Assembly: GCA_015039365.1 (NCBI GenBank) | Contig: WION01000098.1 | Span: 62,001 to 126,000 of the forward strand | Length of the DNA: 64,000 bases | DNA from: Amanita rubescens | Lineage: Eukaryota; Basidiomycota; Agaricomycetes; Agaricales; Amanitaceae | Direction: 5' to 3' | Shown: piece by piece, positions 1 through 10,278 of the stretch | Layout of the letters: each line of letters opens with the position of its first letter | Position numbering within the stretch: the first letter of the stretch is position 1 | The notes under the pieces: generated by a model | What the model was told of the DNA's origin: nothing | The model's input: only the letters and a program-made list of their open reading frames with translations | Database searches by the model: none | Made by a program: the position numbers and the translations under genes

Positions 1-1
1 C

Positions 2-1811
2 GTGGGGAGTGGTGGTGGGCCAGATGTGATGGTCCGAATGTATCATCTGCACCGGGGACGTTCACCTGCCGTCATTGATGACGTGGCGTGGGCTCAGGAC
101 GGGCGTTGGGTGGCTATCGGCTCGCAGCGTCCCACCGTACACGTGTTTCCCGTCAATCCGTATGGGGGCAAACCTGATTTGAGGAGTCACACGAAAGGCA
201 AGGTTATCAATGTCAATGAATTGGTACGGTGGTTTGTTCTTTTTTTCGCCGTGATGGTGATCTGATGGTTTGCGCAGCAACCTTCTTCGGTGGAGGTTAG
301 CCCGCTCGTTAGGTTGCGCGCGTCTAAACCCGGATTGTCTGATCCAAGGGCGAGGAGAGCCTCGTTGGCTTTTGCATTTGTCGATTCTCCTGAAGCTTGT
401 CTCCCTAGCAGTCTCTTACCTTCGTCAGTCCACTCCTCTAGGCGGGGAACTCTTGTCCACAAGTCCACACCACCGCAGCCGTCCAACAAACTACCAAGAT
501 CTACTCGTATTTGATCCAGCCGACGGTATGCTCTCCCTTCAACGCATCACGACAGACGTCAAGGCAAAAGATCAAAGTTTGTCCGTAGCCGCATCCGTGT
601 CCATGTCAGCTTTAGGCGCGACCGCGACGAGCGTATCGCTTCCTGGACTAGGCGGAGCGGGAAAGTTGAGCTCCTCTCCTGCATCCTCGATCGCTTATTC
701 CATATCAGCGGCGTCAAACGCGTCGAGTAGGAATACGAACCCGGACTGTGAACGTGTCCCATGATTTAGTGGGCAAAGAGTCGGTCGTGGCTACGTGGAA
801 TTTGCAACGAAGGCGAGATTGGGAGGAAATTCGTCAGCCGATCGTCTTGGGAACGCGGTCGACTGGGACGGGAAAGGAAAATGAAGAACAAGTCGAATTA
901 CCTCGCATACGCAGAACTTTCGACGTTTTCTCGCTCTCCTCGGGTCTTACACCGCTCCGTCTACCTGTCTCACCAATTCTCGTTTTACACTCTAGGCGAG
1001 GACTATCACGCCCTCCTCAGGCGTTCACAGCTAGACATTTCTGGACAAAAACTCGAAGTCCGGAAAAACGTCGAAATTAGTCCGTTTCCTTCAAGTAGTG
1101 GCACCCATGACGCAGTCGGAATCGTTTATCGAGGGAGGGTTCGCTCATCATCGTCATCATCACCATCACACTCGTAGGATTTCAGGATCGTTCGACGAAC
1201 CGCTTGCGAGTGCCTTGGCAGGAGGCCTCGAATACTCCTCCATCGCGCCACCCGTGTTACCGATGTACCCCAACGGAGCACCCAGTTCCCGTCCCCGTAC
1301 GCTGAGAAATTCAATCCCGATACGCACGATCGGGGATGGGATGAGCGAGGGGTTGAGTTTGCTCAGGAGGGAGATTAATAAAGTCCGATCGCCGCATTTG
1401 TTGCCGAGGACGGAACACGGTCCGCCGTCGACGACTTCGCCAGGGTTGGTTCCGCTCGAGTTTGATGAAGAGGATGAAGATTTTTTGGGTCGTGATACGT
1501 TGGATGCGCTCGATTCCGGTCCGAGTGAGCGAGAACGAGGCGATGTCGTACCCGTTCCAGACGTATCTTCCTCACCTATCGATCACGCATTGATTGACGA
1601 CGTTGACGACGTTTCGGGTGGAGGTGGTTGGGACTCTCAAGATCGGCAAGCGGTCGAGGACGAAGAACGGTTTCACGATTTGTTGATTGCCCCCGGGACG
1701 TTTGGTGAGGAGACGGTGGTGTTGCCCAAGCAAGAGGAAAAGGAGCGGGTGGGATCCTCTTCATCGGGAGGGAAGAAGAAGAAGGGAAAGTCGAAGAAGC
1801 TTCGGTACTGA
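2..1811 (+). CDS. BCAS3-like WD40 protein, 3' part (left edge cuts it), frame broken
   Basis: The left edge opens inside the gene. The first exon shows the end of a beta-propeller (WVAIGSQRPTVHVFPVNPYG) that matches the BCAS3 family, where a conserved HVFxINPYGG segment closes the WD40 domain. BCAS3 proteins work with PHAF1 at phagophores in animals; the fungal role is not established. A clear intron lies at 224-277 (GTACGG...GCAG). Downstream the BCAS3-type C-terminal pieces are all recognisable (NYQDLLVFDPADG, DLVGKESVVATWNL, YLAYAELSTFSRSPR, SVYLSHQFSFYTLGED) and the gene ends in a Ser/Lys-rich tail at 1811. These pieces lie in successive frames, each shifted by +1, near 488, 730-765, 890 and 1115. 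One shift could be a 43-nt intron (727-769). The others have no convincing splice sites, so they are indels in the gene or in the assembly. Identity is fairly sure; integrity is not. Confidence 0.75.
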
Positions 1812-2245
1812 TGCATCGATATACTGTAGTAGCATAATAGTACTAGTAGCGGTTGAAGCATAGTATAATGTATACGCAACCCTAGCTCTTCTCTGTATGT
1901 CATCGATCGCTTCGTGGGAAACGCGTGGAATATCTAACTCTTCACAGTGTTGGTTTTCACGTTGCCCTCTGCCCTATTCCTCGGACAAAGAGTATGACAT
2001 ATCCGATATAATCGTAAGACGGTCAACTTAGTCCCGGGCTTCCGAACGCAACCTCTTCTTGCGCGGTCGGCCCGAAGGTGGGCAGTTGGAACAGACCCAG
2101 AGCCTGTGCCTCGCTCAAGCGTCGTGTAGAGTCGTGTAGAGGTTTTTCGAACATATTTACACGTGTGGGTCGTTATTGTTACACAAGGATGTATACTGAA
2201 GGTTTTGCTGATGCAATCGACAAAACGGGTCTCATAGCCTACAAT
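1812..2245. other. Intergenic
   Basis: This is the 3' flank of the BCAS3-like gene and the 3' flank of the SSP-F relic. I see no gene, RNA or ordered repeat. The segment near 2160-2220 resembles 5145-5195, the outer edge of the duplicated SSP-F region. Confidence 0.5.
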
Positions 2246-2567
2246 TTAGACTTTACCCCACTGACTCCTGAGCAAAGCGGGGAGAGGGATCTCCAGGACC
2301 TCCACACTGGTACCACTGCCACCAGGTATACGATCGAGTTGGAGCACCTTGAAACGATACTGAGTGTCTAGTTTACCCTCGCACTGTGTGAGTCACTTGA
2401 ACGATTCGGGTTGTATAGATCACTGACATATGGTATATTATAATAGTCGCCAGGAGGAGGCTTCACAGAACCAATCATCTTAAAATCACCATTTGAGCTT
2501 GAAAGTAAAGTATTCATGTGCAGTCTCACTCGGGACGAACGGATTCCTAGTGTCAACATGATTAAAC
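2246..2567 (-). pseudogene. Relic of SSP-F (last two exons)
   Basis: On the minus strand this reads EYFTFKLK, then after a one-base slip GDFKMIGSVKPPPGDYYNIPY, then a splice-like junction, then QYRFKVLQLDRIPGGSGTS and further residues to a stop at 2246-2248. It aligns with exons 4 and 5 of the intact SSP-F gene at 5224-5599 (YYTFRV, IIGSKREVKALSRGNYYAVPY, then TKHRFLALKVRRRRTLAVLE), including the intron position after the PY residues. No first exons or signal peptide remain upstream; instead a relic of SSP-A abuts it. The frame slip and the missing 5' half make it a truncated duplicate. Confidence 0.7.
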
Positions 2568-2583
2568 GATGAGTCTAGAGAAA

Positions 2584-2757
2584 TTATGGGTCGAGCGCGT
2601 GGAGGAAGCACATCTACAACCTCACAAGCTTGAGGAATTTGTCCTTCGTCTCGAGAAGCAAAATCGATTAAAAAAGGTGGTGGCCCGGTGCTGTTATTGA
2701 TACAGGTGTCGTCGTTTATCGCCCGGCTGGTCCAGGATGGCCCGGGACGGATAGGTA
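2584..2757 (+). pseudogene. Relic of SSP-A (last exon)
   Basis: The plus strand encodes LWVERVEEAHLQPHKLEEF, then VLRLEKQNRLKK, which closely matches the last exon of SSP-A at about 4070-4160 (VWVEHVKEKSLRPHQLEEF, VLRLEKEKQLKEW). The frame then breaks, although nucleotide similarity continues to the GCTGGTCCAGGA block. No start, signal peptide or first exons are present. Together with the SSP-F relic beside it, this shows that an SSP-A plus SSP-F unit was duplicated and one copy decayed. Confidence 0.7.
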
Positions 2758-2899
2758 CCACGAGCATAATTCCTTCGTAAGTTTTGACTCTTTTTCTTCC
2801 CAGATTACGAACTAACTGATTGTTCGTAGGACGGTGTCATTTCCCAGGAAAGCTCCCCCATAAACATTGAGAAGTGACGTACCCTAATTCAGTTTCGTT

Positions 2900-3345
2900 T
2901 GACCTGTGTTTATGTGTAGGCAATTTAATCAAGAGCTTACTCCTGAGTGACTGCTCGCATCACCGCAGTAACACTTCATCAGTTCTGTACTGGAGACATA
3001 TTCAATAGATCGCGTGACTATCGCGCAAAGGGTTCGAGCGTTCAAGCTTGAGGAGTCAGAGGTCACGCTGAGCAACGATCGTGATTCGCGGGTATCTCAG
3101 CATCCATATCCTGACAGATCCAAACTCGCTTGGCGCTGTCAGTGGTTAAGGGCATGGGCCTGACAACCAGAGATGTTACGAGCAAGTGCGTTGTCGAGGG
3201 ACGAAAAGCTATGTCACTGCCTAGAGAGTTTCGGCGAGCAGGAGTAAGATCGTGTATACACGCCTGTGGATCATGGTGAGCGTGGGATCCGAGAATATAT
3301 ACGCTCGCTAACCGCAACATCAACAACTCACGTTTCATCGAGAAC
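2900..3345. repeat. Diverged direct repeat of 4330-5110
   Basis: Several long blocks recur in the same order at 4330-5110: the AATTTGATCAAGAGCTTACTCC block, the ATAGATCGCGTGACTATC block, the GTGCGTTGTCGAGGGA block, GGAGTAAGATCGTGT plus ACACGCCTGTGG, and CGCTCGCTAACCGCAACATC. It is the non-coding 3' flank of the SSP-A relic, so the whole A-to-F interval was duplicated. No intact gene is seen in it. Confidence 0.65.
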
Positions 3346-3465
3346 GTCTAATGCCCACCACATGCCTGTGCAGCTATATATGGAGGGCCTACCGTATCGT
3401 AACATCGTCGTCACACGTCTCTAGATCCGTGAAGTCTCAGCTTGATTGTCTCTATGAATCGCATA

Positions 3466-3613
3466 TGGCGGATTGCAAACATTGATGCTCGTGACCATCA
3501 TTGACTGCTACGTCTGACGATTCCCCATCATACCCGCAGCAGTCGACGGTGCGGATAAATACTTCCCTCGCTCTAGTGCCCAGACCCCACAGGCTGGTCC
3601 TGTAGGAACAAAT
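3466..3613 (+). promoter_or_regulatory. Shared upstream block of SSP-A
   Basis: This block just 5' of the SSP-A start recurs before SSP-B (8625-8723), SSP-C (9419-9551) and, without a gene, at 6435-6590. Shared pieces are a TTGATGC core, a CCAT run, CATACCCGCAGCAGTCGA and GGCTGGTCCTGTAGGA a few bases before the ATG. A TATA-like GATAAATAC lies about 70 nt before the start codon. It is probably the promoter and 5' leader; conservation beyond the coding region could also simply reflect recent duplication. Confidence 0.6.
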
Positions 3614-4244
3614 ATGCGTCTTTCTTTCCTTCCCATCCTCTTTATCCTCTTCTCTACCGTATGCGCGATTCCCGTGCCCGCTGAGGATCATGGGGATCAT
3701 TCCGCTGTGCGTGTATTTTTCTAAGTCCACGGCTCTTAACGCTAACAATTGATTTTCTGTTGAAACATAAGGCTCATACTACCATTTACCCACCAGTACC
3801 CCCCGAATTCTCTTCTATCACAAATGACCCTGAAGTCCTGGCAGTATGTCCATATTGTTACTTCACGCGCTATGAGTTCTGACGATTGTTCAATTAATTT
3901 TTTTCTCTTGAACCCGTGATATGATTCAACAAAAGAAACTGCGAGAGGAAGTAAAGCATAAAGAGTGCACTCCGGCTCGTGCTAAATGGCTCCTCGACAA
4001 ATGGGATCCAAAACCAGTTGGTTTGTTGCCAGGGTCCACGAGGGCTCCCACAGTGATGGGTGGAGAGGATGTCTGGGTCGAGCACGTGAAGGAAAAGAGT
4101 CTACGACCTCACCAGCTTGAGGAATTTGTCCTTCGTCTCGAGAAGGAAAAGCAATTGAAAGAGTGGCGGTCTGGTGCTTTTATTAATCCAGCTGTCATTG
4201 TTTATCACAATTCCCCGGCTGGTCCAGGAGGGACGGGAGCGTAA
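3614..4244 (+). CDS. Small secreted protein SSP-A
   Basis: Three exons: 3614-3706, 3772-3843 and 3936-4244, all joined in phase 0, giving about 157 aa. Residues 1-18 form a signal peptide (MRLSFLPILFILFSTVCA), followed by an acidic/proline segment and a charged alpha-helical-looking domain with VWVEHVKEKSLRPHQLEEF. Intron donors are GTGCGT and GTATGT. The last acceptor (ACAAAAG) was chosen because it keeps frame and because the same position is used in SSP-B. No known domain is recognised. The layout (signal peptide, intron, short linker, intron, domain) recurs in its neighbours. Being secreted and multiplied locally, an effector-like or secreted-interaction role is possible but is inference only. 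Confidence 0.8.
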
Positions 4245-4329
4245 CACCAGCTACATGATGATGACTTCGTAGGTTTTATCCCTTTTTCTTTCCGGATTAC
4301 GGACTAACTGTCATAATATAGCGGCCCTT

Positions 4330-5110
4330 AATCAATTTCGTTCGACATAGCTATGTTTATCTATAGACAATTTGATCAAGAGCTTACTCCTGAGTGACTG
4401 CTCCCATCACCCTTCATCAGTTCTTGTCGTATTGGAAACATTGATAGATCGCGTGACTATCCCGCAAAGAGCGTTCATATGTTGAACATGCAGTACATAA
4501 AGCACGGGTTGCAGCGCAACTATATAGCAATAAGACTCTGGCACGTCATCGAAAGGCAATCTACCAAACCTTGACACCGGCTCTCGTCCATAACATACTC
4601 AAGCTCCTTGACCACCGTAATCTTCTCTTTTCCCAGTCCACTTTTAGTAATCCATCCGCGCTAGCTTCATCCCCAAGTTCCATATCCATGACCCCGGATC
4701 CTAGATGCATTCCAAACACGTCTTCTAAACATCGCAAGCTAGGCCCTTCAATGTTGTGTTAGCTGAATCAGCTAAATGATATTCACTGGATCTTGCAATC
4801 GTGCTCGCCGAATTCATGCAGTAAGTAGTCCAGTTTCGACTCCGATTGTCGGAGGAATGGGTTACTCGTCGACAGAATGCGGTAGTTGTATACTTAAGTT
4901 CTTCGTGGATGGGATTAGAAATTGGCGAGCGATTGGAGTTATGGGCAGGTGCGTTGTCGAGGGATGCACGTTTCGGCGAGGAGGAGTAAGATCGTGTGTA
5001 CACGCCTGTGGAGGGTTCCTATTGAGGTGGACGAGTCTACAAGGTGAGCGTGGGATCCGGGAAGCATTGACGATATACATATACCGCTCGCTAACCGCAA
5101 CATCAACAAC
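4330..5110. repeat. Direct repeat partner of 2900-3345
   Basis: This is the 3' flank of SSP-A and lies between it and the convergent SSP-F gene. It carries the same ordered blocks as 2900-3345, with extra sequence at about 4500-4900. Minus-strand frames in both copies contain a similar PQACxHDLTPxRRN stretch, but neither copy has a clear start or splice pattern, so I do not call a gene. No RNA gene is recognised. Confidence 0.6.
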
Positions 5111-5223
5111 TCATTCACGTTTCACCCAGAGTGAGGGTCTTTGTTGCCAAGGATGTATATTCTATACAAAGGGTTTGCTGATACAATCGGCATGTACTAT
5201 GTGTAAGAATGGCCCCGCATCGC

Positions 5224-6290
5224 CTAAATCCAAATACCAAGATGCGGGTTCAATACGTGAAGATGTGCCATATCAACGGCTACATTACGCCCCGGGTTTA
5301 ATGTTTTCTCTTCAACTTGGTACTCGAGAACCGCAAGGGTTCGCCTGCGTCTGACTTTGAGCGCCAAAAAACGATGCTTGGTGCCATTCGTTCTAGCCTG
5401 TGAAAATCAACGGTACGTGAGACACTTGAAGTTGCACTGGACCACTCACATATGGAACTGCATAATAATTGCCGCGTGAAAGTGCCTTGACTTCACGTTT
5501 AGAACCAATGATCCCAAACTGGGGATCCACACGGAAAGTGTAGTATTTGCCATCTTTGATCTCCAAGATATCACGCCAATTGTCTGCTTCGAACGCATCC
5601 TGCGCCGGGACATGTGTGAGCTTATAAACTTCGTTAAAACATTACTCAAGTACTCTTACCTTTGGCGCATCGCCGAGGACCCAGTAGCCATCGACTATAT
5701 TGCTCTGAGCTCCTAACCGTGATTTCGGTGCATAAGCGTTAGAAGGCATCAAGTTGTCAAGTTGATCCTTATTGTCTGCTGGTGGTGTGGGGAAGAATTT
5801 CAAATCGATACCATGGCTGGTGGACTCTGCGGAGATGATGAGCTCCCCGAGGGGATGAACTTGGGCAGTTTTACTCTGTACAATTCCGAGAGACATCGTA
5901 TGAGCACTTAGGATTAGTGAAAGCAGTAGATTACCTACAGTTGGAATTGGAGCCCAGACGCCGGCCAAAGAAGGCCACTTGTCCGTCGTGACGGGTTGCT
6001 TACTACTTTTAATTATCTGGAACTCCTCATTCAGAGCCAGAAGGCTATATTGCTTATCCTCGATGAGCAAGACCCTATTCCACATAAATGGTGGTAATCG
6101 AGACTGTGACATGAGTGAGACACTGCAAACTCGATGTAAGTATTCCACTTACAGGAGGTGTCTTGGGGAACCAGTATGTGCCATCAGTGGGCACGGGGAC
6201 GGAAGCACGACTGCCACCTTGAACAGGAGCCGCTATCACAGAAGTGCCGAATAGGACGAAAAGTAATGCGTAAAAGAACAGCATGATCAT
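5224..6290 (-). CDS. Secreted protein SSP-F, five exons
   Basis: Exons on the minus strand are 6290-6153, 6103-5939, 5875-5660, 5599-5450 and 5397-5224. All junctions are GT-AG and phase 0, giving 280 aa. It starts with a hydrophobic signal peptide (MIMLFFYALLFVLFGTSVIA). The body is beta-rich and repetitive: several segments have a hydrophobic strand pair and end at an exon border with a Trp/Pro motif (GVWAPIPT, GYWVLGDAPK). Exon 4 has YYTFRVDPQFGIIGS and exon 5 a basic RRRRTLAVLE stretch. Similar modules occur in SSP-G. No catalytic motif is seen. A protease-inhibitor-like beta-trefoil was considered because of the strand pattern but cannot be shown. The relic at 2246-2567 confirms exons 4 and 5. 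Confidence 0.78.
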
Positions 6291-6434
6291 ATATGTCCTT
6301 GAGAGAAGGCATTAGTGCTGACTCATCCGGTTGGAATTACTTACAAGATATGTAGAGAAAGGAACGGAGACCAGCTCTGGAGTGTGAGGGATCGAACGCA
6401 GATTTATACGTTCGATCTTTGATGAAAAAAGGCG

Positions 6435-6590
6435 TGGCATAGTGACGCATCGCAAATTGATGCTTGTTACCATCTGTTACCATCCACAACCGGCCTCGAT
6501 CACCGTCATACCCGTAGCAGTCAACGACGATAGTGCTTCAACATATCGCGACGCTGATCAATGTCACCAAGTCCTAGTGCTCGCCATGGG
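6435..6590 (+). promoter_or_regulatory. Orphan copy of the SSP upstream block
   Basis: In the gap between SSP-F and SSP-G the plus strand carries GCAAATTGATGCTTGT, CCATC repeats and CATACCCGTAGCAGTCAACG, matching the blocks upstream of SSP-A, -B and -C. No intact SSP reading frame follows; the next ATG (6585) opens onto nothing conserved. It is most simply the remains of a lost SSP-A-type gene. The rest of 6291-6915 shows nothing further. Confidence 0.55.
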
Positions 6591-6915
6591 TAACCCGCGG
6601 GAATAATCACAAACCCACTAAAGCATCTCAAAGATACTTATTTGGTATCGTGAAGAATTTATACTACACCCCCAAAGGATTGTCTAACAAACTGAAAAGA
6701 AGGGTATGGCTGTCAGCCAAAGTTTGACAGAGATGGAGCTCCGGTGAAACGCGGTGGAGATTGGATGCAGGCAGATCGCACTACGGAGGCAGATTTCATG
6801 GTGATTCTGGGCGAGACGTACGTCGTTCCAGCGGGGCAAACGTAGAATGCGAAATCCTCAGCTGTATTTTCTATCAAAACAACGTATCTGATCCTTAACC
6901 AGTGCCTCCCCACGT

Positions 6916-8042
6916 TTAAGCGACTGCTGCAACAGCAGGCGGTTGGGCTACTGGATTAACCTCATAAATCCGATAATGAATACCTCCAACTCCCTCTTCG
7001 ATCTTCAACCGATCTCGACGCCGTTGAATGTCGACGGAAGCCTGTAGAATTCGTTAGAGCGTCTCAAAAGGTGTAAAATTGAAGTAGTAGATTACTGACC
7101 GCCGGCATTCGACGCCAAAGGTCCACTAGACGCCTCGTTGATACAGGTTTAGGTATAACTTCAAATCGAGGACGCGTTTGCGGTGTGACAACTGTAACAC
7201 GAGACTTCTGCCCAGATTTAGGGATAACTTGAGGACGCATTTCCCCTGGCTTATTGGTAAGAGTGTAAAGTTTCGGGTCTCTTCCGTCATGGAGCACAAT
7301 GACGTCGTCACGATAATCTTCGTACGTGTCCTGTGGCACATTCAATACATAGTCAATAATTAGCTTGAACGCTCTGCTGACCGTTGATGGTAGCCGGTTC
7401 CAAGTACCCTTAGCAAAAGGCGGAGGACGCCCGGGAGCTTGTCCACCACTGGTCCCACTAATCGACGTGAGCATCTGCGGTTGATGATATACATAATATT
7501 GACTGATAATTTCCCCGTGTTGCCTATCAAACTTTAGTAGATTGAAACGATCGCGAATTGGGACGTCAAGCTGTGAAGTCCAGTAAGAAACTTCAGAGGT
7601 TGTAGAGTTGAGGGAATCCACTGACACTTGGCATTGGAGACCAGGTGCCTAGGATACGCTCATAATTATGAGCAGTAAGTTGAGTTGGAACCCGTGGAAG
7701 TGGCATGCGTAGTCCTTGCCCAGGTCTCAAGGCCAATTGGTAGAATGTTATGGTTCCGTCGTGACGGATCAGGAAAATGTCGTTGGGAAAAAAATCGTCC
7801 TTGTCAGGCTGTGGCGTGTGTGAGGCATACAGAAACTTGGTTTGCAATATTCCTAACCTCCGTCGGCCACCGATAAAACCAACGCAAACTAGTTGGGTAA
7901 TAAGTTCAGGGTGTCTCAATGGCTCAGGTTCAGGTTCCTGGTTAGTATGATCGAATTCGAGTTCTTGCAGTGGGTTATGATGAATAAAGGCGACCACAGA
8001 TGTGCCGAGCAAGATAAAAAGCAGCTTATGCAAGAACAACAT
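6916..8042 (-). CDS. Secreted protein SSP-G, four exons
   Basis: Exons are 8042-7626, 7570-7382, 7330-7100 and 7041-6916, all GT-AG and phase 0, giving about 320 aa. The start at 8042 gives a signal peptide (MLFLHKLLFILLGTSVVA); an in-frame upstream Met (8075) would add 11 residues. Three exon ends carry a Trp/Pro motif (GTWSPMPS, GTWNRLPST, DLWRRMPA), the same feature seen at SSP-F exon ends. The segment GRPPPFAKGTWNRLP resembles GAPPPKTWNNLP in SSP-D. The likely stop is TAA at 6916-6918; coding-like sequence continues to about 6713 (IRYVVLIENTAEDFAFYV), so a further 3' exon is possible. No known domain is recognised. Confidence 0.72.
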
Positions 8043-8623
8043 GGAAGGAAGGAGCCAAGAAGGAGCCAAGCGCAAGGCTTTAATACGTGACTTGAAACCG
8101 TTGCTGAGAACACTGAAGCAGTCCTGTTAGATCATGAAACTACGGCAACAGGGACTGAGGGAGTGGTATGCTCGTTTGCCGTTCAAGTGGGCCGCGTTTG
8201 CCGAATGTTTGAGTTGTTTGCACAAATGTCCCCGGTCACCACTGAATGGCACTTGTAGTGGGCCACCGCTCTGCGTGGCATATTCGAGGCCTTTTCAAGA
8301 CCAGGGGCCATGCAGTCCAAGCCTCTAATGTTACTAAGTTCGTGGCGCGCGTCAAGATTTCGACGTTCACTCGCCATAGATATATTACTGACGAACGTTG
8401 TTTCAATACCGCCTCAATGGACGGCTTTGGCTCATCCGCAAGTGGATACGGCTGGAAATGAAGGGTTTGCTGGGACGCATGTACGAATTTGTACGGGAAC
8501 GGCATTCAGCAGTTGAATTGGATGAGGATGAGGGGTACGTCGCCGAAACAGCGTGACTCGGACGCGTTACTCATACTCTCTCATCGCACCCAAGCAAAAG
8601 ATGGATTACAATAGTTGATGCAT
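8043..8623. other. Intergenic between SSP-G and SSP-B
   Basis: About 580 bases between divergent secreted-protein genes. I see no conserved reading frame, repeat or RNA gene. It should hold the promoter of SSP-G. Confidence 0.45.
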
Positions 8624-8624
8624 T

Positions 8625-8723
8625 CAAATTGATGCTTGTAGCCATGACTGCTACCCTTGATCTTCATCGCACCCGTAGCAGTCAACGGCGCAGTTAAAGG
8701 CTGGTCCTGCAAGAACAATTACT
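8625..8723 (+). promoter_or_regulatory. Shared upstream block of SSP-B
   Basis: Contains AATTGATGCTTGTAGCCAT, CACCCGTAGCAGTCAACGG and GGCTGGTCCTGCAAGAA. It is shorter than the SSP-A and SSP-C versions because the TATA-like segment is reduced to CAGTTAAAGG. Confidence 0.55.
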
Positions 8724-9380
8724 ATGCGTCTTTCGTTTCTTCCCCATCTTTATCGTCATTTCCACCGTATGCGCCATTCCCGTGCCCACTGAGGATCGTG
8801 GACATCATCCCCCAGTATGTGATTTTGTTCAAGTGCACGGCTCTTACGCTAACGATTGATTTTTTGTTGAAACGTAAGGCCCATGTTACCGGGCACCACC
8901 CAGGACTCCCCGACTTTTCTTCTATTCCGACTGACCCGGAGGAACTGAAAGTATGTACACAATATTGTTATTATCCACGCTACGAGCTCTGACGGTTGCC
9001 TAATTTTCTTTTGAAATATGATTCGACAAAAGAAACTGCAAAAGGAAGTAGACGGTAAAAGATGTACAACTCTTCCCGAAGCACATCAGTACCTGAAACT
9101 GTTTCGCGACGGTCGTAAATTCAAAGGTTTTTTCCCGGGGTCTACCCTAAAGGTGGACGAGAAGACTATAGCGTTACCGGCGTCTGAAAGGGTTTCTGCA
9201 AGGGTGAGAGGAGAGGATATCTGGATGGAGCAAGTTGAGAGAGTAGGGCTACGCCCTAATAAGGAGTTCCATAAATTCCTCCTCCTTCTCGCTCAGGAAG
9301 AGCTATTGAATGTGGGAGCCGGAACTCGGTATGATTGGAGCAGGCTTCATCGTTTATCGAGGAGAATATTCGATATGTAA
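8724..9380 (+). pseudogene. SSP-B, SSP-A paralogue with frameshifts
   Basis: The exon pattern matches SSP-A: exon 1 from 8724, exon 2 8879-8950 (24 codons, PDFSSIPTDPEELK), exon 3 from 9033 (KLQKEV, then GEDIWMEQVERVGLRPNKEF). Two faults are visible. Relative to SSP-A, two bases are missing within the signal-peptide codons, so the ATG frame terminates early while the family frame (FIVISTVCAIPVPTED) has no start. Near 9330 a +1 slip separates the main frame from the conserved C-terminal segment (GMIGAGFIVYRGEYS). The introns and the rest of the sequence are well kept, so decay is recent, or the assembly is wrong at these points. Confidence 0.65.
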
Positions 9381-9418
9381 TTGAACCATATCCGATGCTA
9401 TCCGATGCAGGAGAGTCG

Positions 9419-9551
9419 CAACATTGATGCCCATTGCCATCAGCCGCCTTATCTCTGGCGCCGCCATGCCCGAGCAGTCGAAGACAAGGCCGTTAAATAC
9501 CCCCCACGTTCCATGCGGATTCTGCACGGGCTGGTCCTGTAGGAAAGAAAT
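9419..9551 (+). promoter_or_regulatory. Shared upstream block of SSP-C
   Basis: Contains ACATTGATGCCCATTGCCATC, CATGCCCGAGCAGTCGAAGAC, a TATA-like GTTAAATACC and GGCTGGTCCTGTAGGAAAGAA directly before the ATG at 9552, in the same order as upstream of SSP-A. Confidence 0.6.
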
Positions 9552-10097
9552 ATGCGTTTTTCTATAATCGCCATCATCATCGCATTCTCCGCTGTATGCG
9601 CTTTTCCCATCGTGGCCCCTGACGATCACCGCCAAGTGGCCCATCAGTCAAATGGGGTTCATGGTCATCCCCTTCCCCCGCATGTCGAAGTAAGTAAATA
9701 TTGGTACTGTACAGACTCTGGTTTCTAACGGTCACATTTCTTTGAAACGGTAACCTACTCAGGAGGTCATTCGGGAGTGGGGGATCTCCGATGCAGTGGC
9801 AGCGAAATACTGTTCAGATAGTGGAAGAATAGATTTCTTCCTGCGCCGGTTTGGTCTCGCACGTCAAACGGTGCTGATGGATCGCCGTTTGGGATAACTA
9901 CTAACGCAATAATCGATGGCCAGGCTGTTTACATCTCGCTCCTTGACGAAATGTACAAATGGGATACGATAGGGCCTGCTCTCAAACCTTTACTTCTCCT
10001 GGCAAATCAAAAGCCTCAACGATTGGTGGCTTGGTGGATGTATCGAGGGTCTGGATCGTCCGGTGGTTTCGTTTCCCTCGTGAATCCGAACCCATAA
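9552..10097 (+). CDS. Small secreted protein SSP-C
   Basis: Exons 9552-9689, 9763-9870 and 9924-10097 give about 139 aa. The signal peptide is MRFSIIAIIIAFSAVCAF. The second intron (53 nt, GTGCTG...CCAG) has a perfect TACTAAC branch site 18 nt before its acceptor. Splicing it out joins EVIREWGISDAVAAKYC to a C-terminal domain (VYISLLDEMYKW, then QRLVAWWMYRGSGSSGGFV) that would otherwise be out of frame. That domain resembles the C-terminal parts of SSP-D and SSP-E (QLVAWADT...KPRYLIITK). SSP-C therefore links the short A/B type to the longer D/E type. Function unknown; secreted. Confidence 0.75.
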
Positions 10098-10278
10098 TGA
10101 TGAAAAGCTGGCAACGAATCATGGTACCACTACATCTACTATATAACTGCTACTATTCGTTATTCATCCACTTGACGTTTCTTCCATATCCACATCACCG
10201 ATGTTCAGTTGGGCCTATTTTGAAATGTCACAAGCCTGAGATCGTTATGATGATCAATTCCTGCACATATTAAAAATT

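Noticed and set aside
2078..2371. Plus-strand frame of 97 codons
   Set aside because: It overlaps the SSP-F relic, which explains the sequence on the other strand; no support as a gene.
4776..5354. Plus-strand frame of 192 codons
   Set aside because: Its 3' part is antisense to the last exon of SSP-F, and its 5' part is duplicated flank.
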